Of a stretch of DNA of 64,000 bases, positions 9,915 through 20,642 are shown piece after piece. The notes beneath the pieces were generated by a model that was not told the DNA's origin, did no database searches, and saw only the letters and a list, made by a program, of their open reading frames with translations. The stretch comes from Ariolimax columbianus (Eukaryota > Mollusca > Gastropoda > Stylommatophora > Arionidae), in the NCBI GenBank assembly GCA_036924085.1, contig JAVGWX010000018.1, positions 21,117,964-21,181,963 of the forward strand, given 5' to 3'. Both the position numbers and the translations under genes were made by a program. Each line of letters opens with the position of its first letter. Position 1 is the first letter of the stretch.

Positions 9915-10560
9915 CTGTTATGACGGTGCGCACCAACGAATTCGTCTATCTCGGTAGCATGATATCATCCGATGGGCGCAGCGGTCCCGATAGGTCAAGG
10001 CTGATCGGACAAGCTGCGTTCGCTATGCATGACCTCCGACGTGTGTGGAGAAATGGCAAGATCTCCCTTTGGGACAAAGATCCGCGTTTACCAGTCCTTG
10101 GTGGTCCCAGTCCTGCTCTACGGCTCCGAATCCTGGACATTGCTGAAACATGACATGTCGAGACTGGAAGCCTTTCACATGCTCAACCAGCGGCGTATCC
10201 TGGGCCCTCATGGCATGACTACATCGGCAACGTGGCAGTCTCTGCTAAAACAGGCCTCCACTTAATCTCAGAAACACTTGACTGGTACCCCGTTTCTTTG
10301 TTCGGTTATGTTGTACGGCTGGACCAGGAAACCCCTGTCCACAATATACTACACAAGTCGTTCATCAGCGCCAAAAGTCTCCCCCGACCGGCTGGAGGCG
10401 CAGAAGAGGCCGTCTCCGAACAGTATGGCTCTAACAAGTAGCAACCTCCTCCTCCGCCCCCGCCCTAGACTAGGCCTGGAACCACGCCACAGCTGTAGGT
10501 CATGCATGTGACCGACCGACGCAGCGTGCCTCAGACGCCTATGCAAACATTATTATTATT
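9915..10560 (+). pseudogene. LINE ORF2 C-terminus in three frames, with ATT-type tail
   Basis: Three successive plus-strand frames add up to a LINE RT C-terminal region: EFVYLGSMISSDGRS; then TKIRVYQSLVVPVLLYGSES with WTLLKHDMSRLEAFHM and NQRRILG; then VSAKTGLHLISE and VRLDQETPVHNIL. The 3' end is a short untranslated block (CGACGCAGCGTGCCTCAGACG) and an (ATT)n tail at 10548-10564. The same tail block is at 13222-13300 (minus) and 25800-25935 (plus). At least two frameshifts make it a pseudogene. Confidence 0.8.
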
Positions 10561-10889
10561 ATTATGACAAGTGACGTTATGCAAAGCAAATGATGCCACC
10601 ATGCGTATAGTTGAGTTAATAATGTTCAGAAAGAGCCTAATTCTGTGGTTAACCTCCTCTTTATGCTTGCTGTTATCTTCATGTACCCACGTGTTCAGGA
10701 TTATTTGCACACTGTTTCACCCGGGGGTCTTTTAATCAATCTGTCCGGTTAATCTACGCTACAACTGCGTTCAATCTCGCGTCACTATCTTAATCAAATG
10801 GTTGCGGGGCGCCATAAAATGCCAAGACACGTTCCTTGACTCAACCAACAGGCTCTTTAGGTGCTCTTGCCCAGACTATTTCTTTGGAT

Positions 10890-11143
10890 ATAAATATTTT
10901 CTTGGTATTCTGTCTTTTTTTTCTTTTTCTCTTTCTTATTCTTCTTCTTCTCTTTCTTATTCTTCTTCTTCTCCTTCTTCTTCTTCATCTTCTCCTTCTT
11001 CGTCTTATTCTTTGTCTTTTCTTTTCTTTTAATTTGTCGTTTTCTTCATGTTATTCTTGTTCTTCTGCCTATTCTTCTTCTTCGTATTCCTCTTTATCTC
11101 TTTTTGTTCTTCATTGTCTTTTCTTCTAATTTGTCTTCTTTTT

Positions 11144-11175
<32 letters not shown>

Positions 11176-11185
11176 ACTACCAAGT
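10890..11185 (+). repeat. Pyrimidine tract, TTC/TCTT microsatellite-like
   Basis: Nearly 300 bp of almost pure C/T on the plus strand with TTCTTC runs. Open frames of Leu/Ser/Phe-rich low complexity here are artefacts. It directly abuts the E copy on its right. Confidence 0.85.
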
Positions 11186-11189
11186 CCTG

Positions 11190-11940
11190 AAAATGATTTT
11201 GTAAGTAGCAGGATGTTGTCCGGAAAACGGAATACGCTGTGTCATAGTTTACAGCTTGACTGCGATAATTGCACTATTCGGTCAGACACATCCGACTTCA
11301 GCTTAGCCTTCCGTCTTCGATCACTTCACCTTAGCCAGTCTGCCCTGTTATCCAGGATCACCTTGTGGGGGTGGAGACGTTTCTTCGCAGCTCTGGGTCG
11401 CTCTCCCTGACACTAACAGGTCAACTCTGGGTCGCCCTCCATGACACTAACAGGTCAACTCTGGGTCGCTCTCCCTGACACTAACAGTCAACTCTGGGTC
11501 ACTCTCCCTGACACTAACAGGTCAACTCTGGGTCGCTCTCCCTGACACACAGTCAACTCTGGGTCACTCTCCCTGACACTAACAGGTCAACTCTGGGTCG
11601 CTCTCCCTGACACTAACAGTCAACTCTGGGTCACTCTCCCTGACACTAACAGGTCAACTCTGGGTCGCCCTCCATGACACTAACAGGTCAACTCTGGGTC
11701 GCTCTCCCTGACACTAACAGTCAACTCTGGGTCACTCTCCCTGACACTAACAGATCAACTCTGGGTCGCTCTCCCTGACACTAACAGTCAACTCTGGGTC
11801 ACTCTCCCTGACACTAACAGGTCAACTCTGGGTCGCTCTCCCTGACACTAACAGTCAACTCTGGGTCGCTCTCCCTGACACTAACAGGTCAACTCTGGAT
11901 TGCGGACCGCTACAGCTCATGCATTTCTCAGCATCTTGAT
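11190..11940 (+). repeat. Repeat E copy carrying an internal minisatellite
   Basis: The left part (TTTGTAAGTAGCAGGATG, ACAGCTTGACTGCGATAA, ACACATCCGACTTCAGC, CTTAGCCAGTCTGCCCTG, TATCCAGGATCACC) and right end (CTACAGCTCATGCATTTC, TCAGCATCTTGAT) match E at 49021-49374. Between them, the single block found in normal copies is replaced by a 508 bp array. Confidence 0.8.
11391..11898 (+). repeat. 32-34 bp minisatellite inside repeat E, about 15 copies
   Basis: The unit contains CTCTGGGTCGCTCTCCCTG and ACACTAACAGGTCAA. Two length variants exist (AACAGGTC versus AACAGTC). The seed is visible in unexpanded E copies as GGTTCGCTGGCCCTGACGC at about 49303-49330. Confidence 0.9.
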
Positions 11941-12177
11941 GACTAATTAATTTATTAACAGCACATTTATTTTTACTATCTGTTCCAGACACCACATATT
12001 TAGTCAACATTGTTTACCGTAAGAACACATTTTGACTATTAGTAAATTTTATTTATTTGCCAATATCAAATTAAGTGTATTTCGTTTAATGACAATGTTG
12101 CATTGCAGAAGTGAAATTTAAATTGCACAAATATAATTGATTAAGTCAATTTGTCTTAAATTAATTAAACACTGTGT

Positions 12178-12300
12178 TTGGTACTAGACAACAACTGATA
12201 AACACGTAACGTACAGATACCATTACGTGGCATTGGGCCTAAGGGCGAGAGCCCGGGAGCTTCTACGTACGTAGCAACAACATTATCTTATTTATGCATT
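12178..12300 (+). repeat. LINE-K 3' end fragment
   Basis: ACTAGACAACAACTGATAAA, GATACCATTACGTGGCATTG and GGGCGAGAGCCCGGGAG align with the reverse complement of 1395-1500. Confidence 0.6.
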
Positions 12301-12504
12301 AGTCCTGAACATACTGAACTTTAATAATGAACATCATCATCATGTAGCGTGTCTTCTGCAGAACGACTCTCTCACAACATCCGATCTGTAAGACTCTCAA
12401 TCTCTAGGCCAGAACTCCCGCCTCTGTCGCTGCCATCTTAAGAACCTCCGTAATGTGTTGTGTCCATCTTCTCCTCAGTCTGCCTCTGCCCCGCTTTCCA
12501 GGCA

Positions 12505-12785
12505 CCGTTGTTGTTGTTGTTTAATGCCCATAATGAGTAAGTTTACTCTTTTGTGAACCCTGAAAGGGACGTTAAGTGGTGGGTTGTAGTAGCTTTCCTC
12601 ACATCACGAGCATGCTGGTGAAGTGGACCGCGGTCCTCCAGGCAGTTGTGCTATGCTTGACCCTATGTGCGTGGCTCTCACTACTACGGGGATCACATCG
12701 ATCCACACCTCGAAAGCCAGGCTACCTTAAAAACAACCTGTTTCCATGGAACGCTACATGGAAGAGAGATTGTGTCTGTCAGTGT
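12505..12785 (+). repeat. Repeat C copy
   Basis: Reads TGAAAGGGACGTTAAGTGG, AGTAGCTTTCCTCACATC, GGTCCTCCAGGCAGTTGTG, ACTACTACGGGGATCAC, AGCCAGGCTACC, GAACGCTACATGGAAGAG. The same order is at 43318-43585 and 60200-60485. The ending GAACGCTACATGGAAGAGAG is shared with 60385-60413. Confidence 0.7.
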
Positions 12786-13220
12786 TTTGTGCATGGCTGG
12801 ACTAGCGTTTCAGTTCTCCTCCATGCACCATACTCTCTAATATCGTTCTCTCTAGGCCGTTATTGCGTTTGATGTAGCCAAAACATCACTTCACTAAATA
12901 AGAACACCCCGCATTTAAAGCCAACGAAATGCTCTTCTATATTCATACTATCATTCACAGAAACACTTGTATAAATAACCATTCAGAGTTACGTCCCATA
13001 AAACACCCCTTTACACTAGTCTAAAAGGCTAGACTGCGTGTTATATTGTTATGAATGTGACTCGACACTTCACATACAATATCCTCTGTGCGTCACTAAA
13101 CTTTCTATTTTTGATACAGGAAACAATTATGTGTACACAATTGGACAATCCTACACTAGCTATGTGTCTAAGACAAATTTGAATTCTGTAATTTGATTGC
13201 TAATATCCATGCTCTATACA
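12786..13220. other. Unassigned stretch
   Basis: No gene or shared repeat was recognised. Confidence 0.3.
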
Positions 13221-13221
13221 T

Positions 13222-13300
13222 AATAGTAATAATAATAACAATAATTTTCGCTTAGACGCCAGTAGCTCATTGCGTCGATCCACCACTGCCTTGTCCTCGT
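13222..13300 (-). repeat. 3' end of the ATT-tailed LINE family
   Basis: An (ATT)n-type tail on the minus strand is preceded by a TCTAAGCG / GATCGACGCAATGAGC block that matches the LINE ends at 10507-10564 and 25875-25935. A C-run and A-run follow at 13307-13339. Confidence 0.6.
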
Positions 13301-13960
13301 ACTACAGCCCCCCCCCTCCCCCCCCCCCCAAAAAAAAAAGAACACTCCAAGTTGCAACAAGCGTCTTGTGGTTTCATGGTAAGTGTGTCGATCGAGGTCC
13401 ATACGGACTCCTTGAGGGGAGCTGAGTACTCTGCTGTCTTGCTGGCTAGGGTAGCGAGGATTAAAGCCACCACTCACCTTGTGTGTGATGTGTCTTGGAC
13501 GTGTTGCTAATCAGGCAGGGTCTAATCTCTCCCGCTTCGCGATGGGCAATAATATATAACTTCAGTGAAATAAATCCGCATCATTCTACTACAGTCGACG
13601 ACGTATCTAAAACGTTATACACGTTAATGAAATGTTTATTATTTAAAACAATATGAATGTCAGCCCCAAAGAAAATATATTACCAGTGCAATGTGTACAC
13701 TGCACATGCTTCTGGTAGGACTAATTTACTAGATTTATCGGTACCATTATATACGAATGTGAATAGCTGTTTTATCATTACACACGTATATTACATTTCA
13801 CAAAGCTCACTCCGTGTTCGTTTAAAGAGTTCCAGTATTTAATACATTAACAATCGAGGATGTCATTTCTTTTATCTACCGATGCCAGGAGATAAATGAC
13901 GACCACAAAATTGACCAAGAAATCTCTATAGCAGCTTTGTATACCTTCCTCCATTAATCA
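13301..13960. other. Unassigned stretch beginning with C and A homopolymers
   Basis: C-rich and A-rich runs at 13307-13339, then unique-looking AT-rich sequence. No feature was supported. Confidence 0.3.
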
Positions 13961-14310
13961 ATTTCATGGTCAGTACAGCAATGATTTACGGAAGTGAAGT
14001 GTGGAACCTTGCGCAAAAGAGATGTCAAGAAGCCCAATCACTCAGAGAGCAATGCAACAGCGCGTTCAACAAATGTCGGTATAGAATAAGATCCGGAACC
14101 ACGCAATTCGACATCAAACTTTGTTTCGGGACGTTGTGGAAGCCGCGATATCACACACGCGATCTGGACATGTAGTATGCATGCCTGACAGTAGAGGCAC
14201 ACAACAACCTTTTGGTGGCCTTCAGCCTGTACACGTCCTCTTTGCGATGGCGAGATAGACTAACCAAAGGCCAAGGCCCGCATTGATACAGCATTGCAAA
14301 CGATCGGAAC
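13961..14310 (+). pseudogene. LINE ORF2 C-terminal remnant
   Basis: The plus-strand frame MVSTAMIYGSEVWNLAQK matches the LINE motif LPAMTYGSETWxLTK. Later RIRSGTTQFD corresponds to DRIRNTxI. Further right, RWRDRLTKGQGP and IANDRNT correspond to the C-terminal RW-D-L...A-DR segment. Stops and shifts interrupt it. It is a relative of the fragment at 37385-37890. Confidence 0.6.
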
Positions 14311-14368
14311 ACTTACCTGGCTTCCTCACACGCGGCAGGCACATCTGGCCGGACTGACACCGAGGATG

Positions 14369-14625
14369 GCTTGGCTTCGTTCGTTCTCAATCTCTCTCTA
14401 CCAAACCCTGAAAGGGCTTACGTAGCAGAATGTAGTCCAGAGAACGGAATGCGTTGTGTCGTAGTTTACAACTTGACTGCGATATTTGATCCTTTCGATT
14501 CAACACATCCGACTTCAGCAAGCATTTTTTGAGTACCGGGATAGCATTCCCTCTTCGATCCCTTCTCCTTAGCCAGTCTGCCCTGCTGCAGCCAGTTATC
14601 CAGGATCACCGCGTGGAGGTGTAGT
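14369..14625 (+). repeat. Repeat E, 3' truncated copy
   Basis: Starts at GGCTTCGTTCGTTCTCAATC and runs through GAGAACGGAATGCGTTGTG, CACATCCGACTTCAGCAAGC, CTTAGCCAGTCTGCCCTG and CGTGGAGGTGTAG, where it stops short of the right-end block. Confidence 0.8.
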
Positions 14626-14715
14626 AGTGAGAAATAGTCGTTTAATTTGTCTTGAAATGCACATTTAATGTGCTATATTACATGAGCGTACTTGAGTTGT
14701 GTCAAAAGTTCTTGT

Positions 14716-15175
14716 TCTTCTACGTCGTTTGTTCTCTAACTCCCGCTACCAAGGGTTTACATGTTGTAGGAATGTAGTGCGGAGAACGAAATGCGCTGTT
14801 TTTTAAATTTCACATCTTGACTGCGGTATTTGCACATTCAGCATGCATTTTTGGGTACCGGGTTAGACTTCCCTCTTCAATCTCTTCTCCTTAGCCAGTC
14901 TGCTCTGTTGCAGTCTGTTATCCAGGATAACCACCTCTAGACGGAGAAGGGTCTTGGCAGTTCTGAGTTACTGCCCCTGACGCTTGCAACCAGTGTTATG
15001 GGTCACTGCCCCTGACACTAAAAATCATTGTTATGGGTCATTGGTCCTGGCGCTAGCAATCAGTTATGGGTCACTGACCCTGCCGCTAGTAATCAGTTAT
15101 GATTCACTGGCCCTGACTCTAGCAATCAGTGTTGGGTCACTGATTTCTACAGCACATGAACCGTTTCGCATCTTG
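14716..15175 (+). repeat. Repeat E copy with a short internal array
   Basis: Left part: CGTTTGTTCTCTAACTCCCG, GGAGAACGAAATGCGCTG, TAGCCAGTCTGCTCTG. Right end: CTACAGCACATGAACCG, TCGCATCTTGATCC. Between lies a small tandem expansion (14965-15150). Confidence 0.75.
14965..15150 (+). repeat. About 35 bp minisatellite inside repeat E, about 5 copies
   Basis: Degenerate units contain GGGTCACTGCCCCTGACAC and a GCTAGCAATCAGTTAT-type part. This is the same place within E that is expanded at 11391-11898, but with a different unit. Confidence 0.75.
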
Positions 15176-15620
15176 ATCCCGTGCCAAAACAAAACTACAC
15201 TTTAAAAAATATCAAAATAAATTTTTGTTATTTTAAAATCACCACTTACGAGAGATCGCACCAACTTCAGCTTACTACAGAATATTTGTTACTTCCAAGT
15301 CTCTACGCCTTTTCCACTCACAAATTTGAAAATAAATATTTGATCAATCTAAGTGTCCAGTGGGGGGAGCCGTCGATTCAATACAGTTTCCAACAATAGC
15401 TGACTTTCACAGCGCAGTCACTCCAATTCAGTTACAGAAGGGGAAGACAGCTGAGTGACAAGGAGTAGCAATGTAATTATGTGTATGTGATCTGTAAATG
15501 GATCTTTGACTTACTGGTAGGGAAGGAAAGGGAACTGGACACTCCACTTAATTAAAAAGCTATGGCCTGTTACAGTAAAGTCTCTAGCACGTCATCCCCG
15601 ATAGCAGTGTGTGCTATGAT
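15176..15620. other. Unassigned stretch
   Basis: No feature was recognised. Confidence 0.3.
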
Positions 15621-15624
15621 AATA

Positions 15625-16050
15625 TAGTAATAGTTGCCCATCGCAAGGGAAGATGGCGACAGTATCAGACTTGTGCTGGGAGATTTGTTCTCATGTTGCT
15701 GTAAAGACAAATCCTGGCACTGCAGACTCTGCTGCACTCAGGGAGCACGTGTCAGGGAGGAGTCGTCGTGCGTTCTGTTCTTTCGGGCGGCGCACTTTCC
15801 CCGAACCTCGGGGTTTCGCTCTGCGATCTGAGCACATTGTGTGATGCTGGCATATCAGGTGGAGCAGTTCTGTGCAAGGAGGTGACATCAATGTCGAAGC
15901 TTTTCAGAGACGCTTTCAATGGGTCTCTGTAGCTGTTCTTCTGTCCTCCTGATGAAGATCTACCTGCTCTAGCCTCGCCGTATAGCAGCTGCTTGGGACT
16001 TTGTGAGCACGGTCGCCATTTTGTATCTGAGCTGCGTACGTGGAAGCGAC
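15625..16050 (-). pseudogene. LINE ORF2 C-terminus with zinc-finger-like end
   Basis: The minus strand translates to PKQLLYGEARAGRSSSGGQK, YRDPLKASLKSFDID, then after a shift CSRVCSARICLYSNMRTN. Known LINE proteins of this type end with a QLLYGEL-GRR--GG--KR-KD-LK-SLK block and a CxxCxxx...HMRTH zinc finger. Here one finger His (YSNMRTN for YSHMRTH) has been lost. It is 5' truncated and frameshifted. Confidence 0.7.
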
Positions 16051-16103
16051 ACCTAGCGTCTGCTACCTACAGTAATCAGATATCTGGATGTCTCTAAGGC
16101 TTA

Positions 16104-16466
16104 GTTGACGTTTACTTCTACACAGGCAGATGTTGACGTTTACTCCTACAAAGGCAGATGTTGACGTTTACTTCTACAAAGGCAGATGTTGATGTTTACT
16201 CCTACAAAGGCAGATGTTGACGTTTACTCCTACAAAGGCAGATGTTGACGTTTACTTCTACAAAGGCAGATGTTGACGTTTACTTCTACAAAGGCAGATG
16301 TTGACGTTTACTTCTACAAAGGCAGATGTTGACGTTTACTTCTACAAAGGCAGATGTTGACGTTTACTTCTACAAAGGCAGATGTTGACGTTTACTTCTA
16401 CAAAGGCAGATGTAGACGTTTACTCCTACAAATGCAGATGTTGACGTTTACTCTACAAAGGCAGAT
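16104..16466 (+). repeat. 28 bp minisatellite, 13 copies
   Basis: The unit is GTTGACGTTTACTTCTAC followed by AAAGGCAGAT. Copies differ by a few substitutions (TTCT versus TCCT). A possible single-copy relative is CTGTACGTCTACACTGGCGG at about 61421, also upstream of a repeat H copy. Confidence 0.95.
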
Positions 16467-16509
16467 GCCCCATGTGCATGTCGGTCTCACCTCTTCCGTG
16501 AGCTTGAGG

Positions 16510-16830
16510 ATGATTTCCTGCTTAGGGGTCTAGGCTCGAGCAGCTTATTAATCCTCTGCGTTTGGGACAAGTGCTGAGGATGGTTGTTAACCGATGTGCG
16601 AGTCCATCTTGAAAGACTCAAACACTAGAGCAAAGTAGACTTGCTAGGCGCCATCTTTGCTGTTCTTAACAAACCACCTAACCATGGTCGGTGTAATTTC
16701 ATGCCACACAGTTAATCTCTTCTTACGACATGCTCTCTGGGGGGGGTGGTGGTGGTACACTTTTCGTCTTTGTAATACACAAGGACCCAGGCAGAACATT
16801 CTGGATGTCGCTACCACAGAATGACACATT
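16510..16830 (+). repeat. Repeat H copy
   Basis: TCTGCGTTTGGGACAAGTGC, CCGATGTGCGAGTCCATC, GACTCAAACACTAGAGCA, CTTAACAAACCACCTAACC, CATGCCACACAGTTA, CTTCTTACGACATGC. The same order is at 61480-61760, and in reverse at 58205-58547 where a tRNA-like head is attached. Confidence 0.75.
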
Positions 16831-16858
16831 TAGAGACTACCAACTACATTTTCGAGCT

Positions 16859-17097
16859 ATCCCATATCGGTTTGTGATCCACTTACTGACTTTCCCTCGT
16901 CTAAATATCCCATATCGGTTTGTGATCCACTTACTGACTTTCCCTCGTCTAAATATCCCACATCGGTTTGTGACCCACTTACTGACTTTCCCTCGTCTAA
17001 ATATCCCAAATCGGTTTGTGACCCACTTACTGACTCCCTCGTCTAAATATCCCATATCGGTTTGTGACTCACTTACTGACTTTCCCTCGTCTAAATT
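16859..17097 (+). repeat. 48 bp minisatellite, 5 copies
   Basis: The unit contains CCCATATCGGTTTGTGA, CCACTTACTGACTTTCC and CTCGTCTAAATAT. Because 48 is a multiple of 3, both strands stay open across it (a 16-residue periodic peptide). It is not a gene. It adjoins the right end of repeat H. Confidence 0.95.
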
Positions 17098-17194
17098 CCA
17101 CTGCTGAAAGAAGAGATCGACTAGGATTCTAGCAAACGGAATCAATAAAACTTTAGTCCTGGTTAGTAACAACGTCTTAACTAGTTGGCTTTCG

Positions 17195-17445
17195 CTTATG
17201 AATTCGTGCAGAACGTTTTATAAATTCGATATTTTCATTTCAGAACTTCAGAATAACAAAGTGGTACATCACTCGTTCATCCAGTCAATTGTCCCTGAAT
17301 CAATCCACTTTACCTACACGCTCTAGTAGCCCTAGCTGCAAATGGTAATTCGGCTTACTGTTGGCGAGGGAAAGCCAGGCGATGAAGATTAAAAACTCTA
17401 ACGTCTGCGCCCTTAACACTTTATGTTCGATGACAGTTTCTGCAA
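17195..17445 (+). repeat. Repeat L, copy 1
   Basis: Very similar over about 245 bp to 20643-20895 in the same orientation: TTATGAATTCGTGCAGA, CATTTTCATTTCAGAACTTC-type block, AACAAAGTGGTACATC, CTTACTGTTGGCGAGGG, GCCAGGCGATGAAGAT. The nature of the repeat is not recognised. Confidence 0.75.
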
Positions 17446-17574
17446 CGATACCCGCTTTTTCTTAATTAATTCTCACGACATGCAATGAAGATCCATTTAC
17501 TGAGACTACAATTGGCCCCACTACCCATGTGTACATGCAGACAGCAGCTCAGAGAGCCGGACAGATCTCAAAAT

Positions 17575-17960
17575 ATAAACAAGCAAGAGCAGATTGTCAT
17601 ACTACGCCTTAGAACAGGACACAACTGACCCCGCAGCCACATGTATACACAATTTAGGATTGGCAGCTCAAATATGTGTACATGTGGACAGGCATCCCAG
17701 ACTGCGGAGTATATACATCAGGACTGCCCAGAGTATGAGATACTGAGGCGGACATACTGGCAACAAGAGAAACAACACTGGAAGGGAAACTATATGAAAC
17801 TACGTGTGAGTTGCAGAAGACAGAGAGGTTCATACTTTGCAGATGTAGACATAATCCAAACGAACGAAAGAAGAAGAAGAAGAAGCAGGACATATCGTAC
17901 AAGACTAACGCGTTTAGGCAACTGCGTACTGAGCACTGACCAATGGAGACGACTCTCCAC
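17575..17960 (+). pseudogene. RNH retrotransposon C-terminal remnant, GAA-tailed
   Basis: The plus strand reads EQIVILRLRTGHN, then after a stop MYTQFRIGSSNMCTCG, QTAEYIHQDCPEY, and after a frameshift KLYETTCELQKTERFIL. This follows the C-terminal layout of RNase H-bearing non-LTR elements: RLRTGHNRL, CxCG, EH-LQ-CP-Y, KLYG---LR-TA-F. A (GAA)n tract at 17865-17887 is the usual 3' tail of this family here. No RNase H or RT is left. Confidence 0.75.
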
Positions 17961-18540
17961 ACACGTGCTCTTTTGAAGTCTTGAAGAATTCTTCACCACA
18001 GAAAATGTTATACAGAGAATTGGACTTAACATGTAGACATACTAAAGAAGTAAATATTTAAAAAAAACGTTTTTCGGTACAAGCTTTTATTTATACCAAG
18101 ACGTCTTTTCATTTTGGCGACTACATGAGTTTCTTCCCCTGCGTCTTCTTCATTGTTTGCTTCCGGTGGTTGATGACGTTCCAACTCAATGAACGCTTCG
18201 TATTCTGTGAAATAGATAGCTAACTTTGCACTTTGAATTTGACACGTAAGTTATTTAAGGACAGGTTATTCGAGGCACCGTCAACATTTGCTTGATTAAC
18301 AAATCTCTCTAGTAGAGGCCGTGTACACAATTTCAGCTGTCTATGTTATGTGAAAGTTGGGGTTAAAATAGGAGAAATAGAAGTCCTCGCAAACGGACAA
18401 CGGTTATGTCAAGTTGAATGACATGGCCAATGAGAAGAAGTAGAAGACGACGTACATGAGACCAACACCCCTGCTAGCTTTCTTTCAGGAAGGCTATACC
18501 AAATAATGTATGTACTGCTGTAGTGGTCATTGTTGTAGCA
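17961..18540. other. Unassigned stretch
   Basis: No feature was recognised. Confidence 0.3.
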
Positions 18541-18544
18541 CTCA

Positions 18545-18605
18545 TTGTTTTACACGATGATGATGCTAGCCTCATCCACAGTTATATTTAGCCGTCAGAT
18601 CTACC
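18545..18605 (+). repeat. Repeat M fragment
   Basis: TTTACACGATGATGATGCTAG and CACAGTTATATTTAGCCGTC parallel 6405-6480 and 52035-52097. Confidence 0.4.
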
Positions 18606-18639
18606 GGGTTTACATATGGTACTTACTATCCATGTTGCA

Positions 18640-18692
18640 TAAGGCACGTGGTGTCCAGGTGCCATAAGGCACGTGGTGTCCAGGTGCAGGTT
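18640..18692 (+). repeat. Direct duplication of about 25 bp
   Basis: CATAAGGCACGTGGTGTCC followed by AGGTG occurs twice in tandem. Confidence 0.85.
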
Positions 18693-18760
18693 CCTTCGGC
18701 AACTCGATCCAGAGGACCTGTGCCAGTCCATTCCATTTTTCGATAGTGAATTTTCAGCAA

Positions 18761-20215
18761 CTAGTCTGTAGAGACTAGTCTGTAGGGGCTGTATTCTGTA
18801 AGGGCTGTAGTCTGTAAGGGCTGTATTCTGTAAGGGTTGTATTCTGTAGTGGCTGTAGTCTGTAGGGGGCTGTAGTCTGTAGGGGGCTGTAGTCTGTAGG
18901 GGGCTGTAGTCTGTAGGGGGCTGTAGTCTGTAGGGGGCTGTAGTCTGTAGAGACTAGTCTGTAGGGGGCTGTAGTCTGTAGAGACTAGTCTGTAGGGGGC
19001 TGTAGTCTGTAGAGACTAGTCTGTAGGGGGCTGTAGTCTGTAGAGACTAGTCTGTAGGGGGCTGTAGTCTGTTGAGACTAGTCTGTAGGGGGCTGTAGTC
19101 TGTAGAGACTAGTCTGTAGGGGGCTGTAGTCTGTAGAGACTAGTCTGTAGGGGGCTGTAGTCTGTAGAGACTGTAGTCTGTAGGGGGCTGTAGAGACTGT
19201 AGTCTGTAGGGGGCTGTAGTCTGTAGGGGGCTGTAGAGACTGTAGTCTGTAGGGGTATGTAGGGGGCTGTAGTCTGTAGGGGGCTGTAGTCTGTAGGGGG
19301 CTGTAGAGACTGTAGTCTGTAGGGGGCTGTAGTCTGTAGGGGGCTGTAGTCTGTAGGGGGCTGTAGAGACTGTAGTCTGTAGGGGGCTGTGGTCTGTAGG
19401 GGGCTGTAGAGACTGTAGTCTGTAGGGGGCTGTAGTCTGTAGAGACTAGTCTGAAGGGGGCTGTAGTCTGTAGAGACTAGTCTGAAGGGGGCTGTAGTCT
19501 GTAGAGACTAGTCTGTAGGGGGCTGTAGTCTGTAGAGACTGTAGTCTGTAGGGGGCTGTAGTCTGTAGAGACTAGTCTGGAGGGGGCTGTAGTCTGTAGA
19601 GACTAGTCTGTAGGGGGCTGTAGTCTGTAGAGACTGTAGTCTGTAGGTGGCTGTAGTCTGTAGAGACTAGTCTGGAGGGGGCTGTAGTCTGTAGAGACTA
19701 GTCTGGAGGGGGCTGTAGTCTGTAGAGACTGTAGTCTGTAGGGGGCTGTAGTCTGTAGGGGGCTGAAGAGACTGTAGTCTGTAGGGGGCTGTAGAGACTG
19801 TAGTCTGTAGGGGGCTGTAGAGACTGTAGGCGGCTGTAGAGACTGTAGTATGTAGGGGGCTGTAGAGACTGTAGGGGGCTGTAGAGACTAGTCTGTAGGG
19901 GGCTGTAGAGACTGTAGTCTGTAGGGGGCTGTAGTCTGTAGGGGGATGTAGTCTGTAGGGGGCTGTAGAGACTGTAGTCTGTAGGGGGCTGTAGAGACTG
20001 TAGTCTGTAGGGGGCTGTAGTCTGTAGAGACTGTGGTCTGTAGGGGATGTAGGCGGTAGAGACTGTAGTCTGTAGGGGGCTGTGGTCTGTAGGGGCTGTA
20101 GGCGGTAGAGGCTGTAGCCTGTAGGGGGGTGTAGGCTGTCGTACGCTGTAGGGGCTGTGGTCTGTAGAGACTGATGTCTGTAGGGGGCTGTAGTCTGTAT
20201 GGGCTGTAGTCTGTA
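18761..20215 (+). repeat. 1.45 kb minisatellite of mixed 14 and 17 bp modules
   Basis: Two modules alternate: CTGTAGTCTGTAGGGGG and a CTGTAGAGACTAGT-type module. The second creates the 10 bp perfect palindrome AGACTAGTCT more than a dozen times. The array decays at its right end. A minus-strand frame at 19888-20259 (TDYSLYRLQPLQ-like periodicity) is an artefact. Confidence 0.95.
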
Positions 20216-20246
20216 CTGACTAAGAAAATTCGTCTAGATGTCAGTC

Positions 20247-20325
20247 GTGTGCACTGCACCTGGTGTTAAAGTCTCGTACCCTGCACCTAGTGTTCAAGTC
20301 TTGTGCACTACACCTGGTGTTCAAA
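20247..20325 (+). repeat. About 30 bp tandem repeat, 3 copies
   Basis: A CTGCACCTGGTGTTAAAGTC-type unit is repeated directly after the 1.45 kb array. Confidence 0.8.
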
Positions 20326-20642
20326 CATAGGGTACCTTGGGTCGTTTACCTGTTTCTCTCTTTCGATTTCTGAAGCGACAGCTCTCGTTGTCTCAGATAA
20401 CGCTTCGCAGATTATGAAGTTTATCTTTTCAGTTGAAGTGTGCTACATAGTATGCTCTAGCCCTATTCTGTCCTCGGCTCTTTGGAACCCTGGACCCATA
20501 TGAGAAATGAATAACATGGTGTAGTTCTAATTTCTATGGCCATCATGTATTTCACATTGGCCAAAGACGGCAATGAAATTGAGGCTGCAGTTGGGGGATG
20601 AGCTGAATTGTGATTGGAGAAGTCTGAGACAGGCCGGTAACT
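20326..20642. other. Unassigned stretch
   Basis: No feature was recognised. Confidence 0.3.

Noticed and set aside
10802..11129. Secreted or membrane protein (Leu/Ser/Phe-rich frames)
   Set aside because: Translation of a polypyrimidine TTC/TCTT tract.
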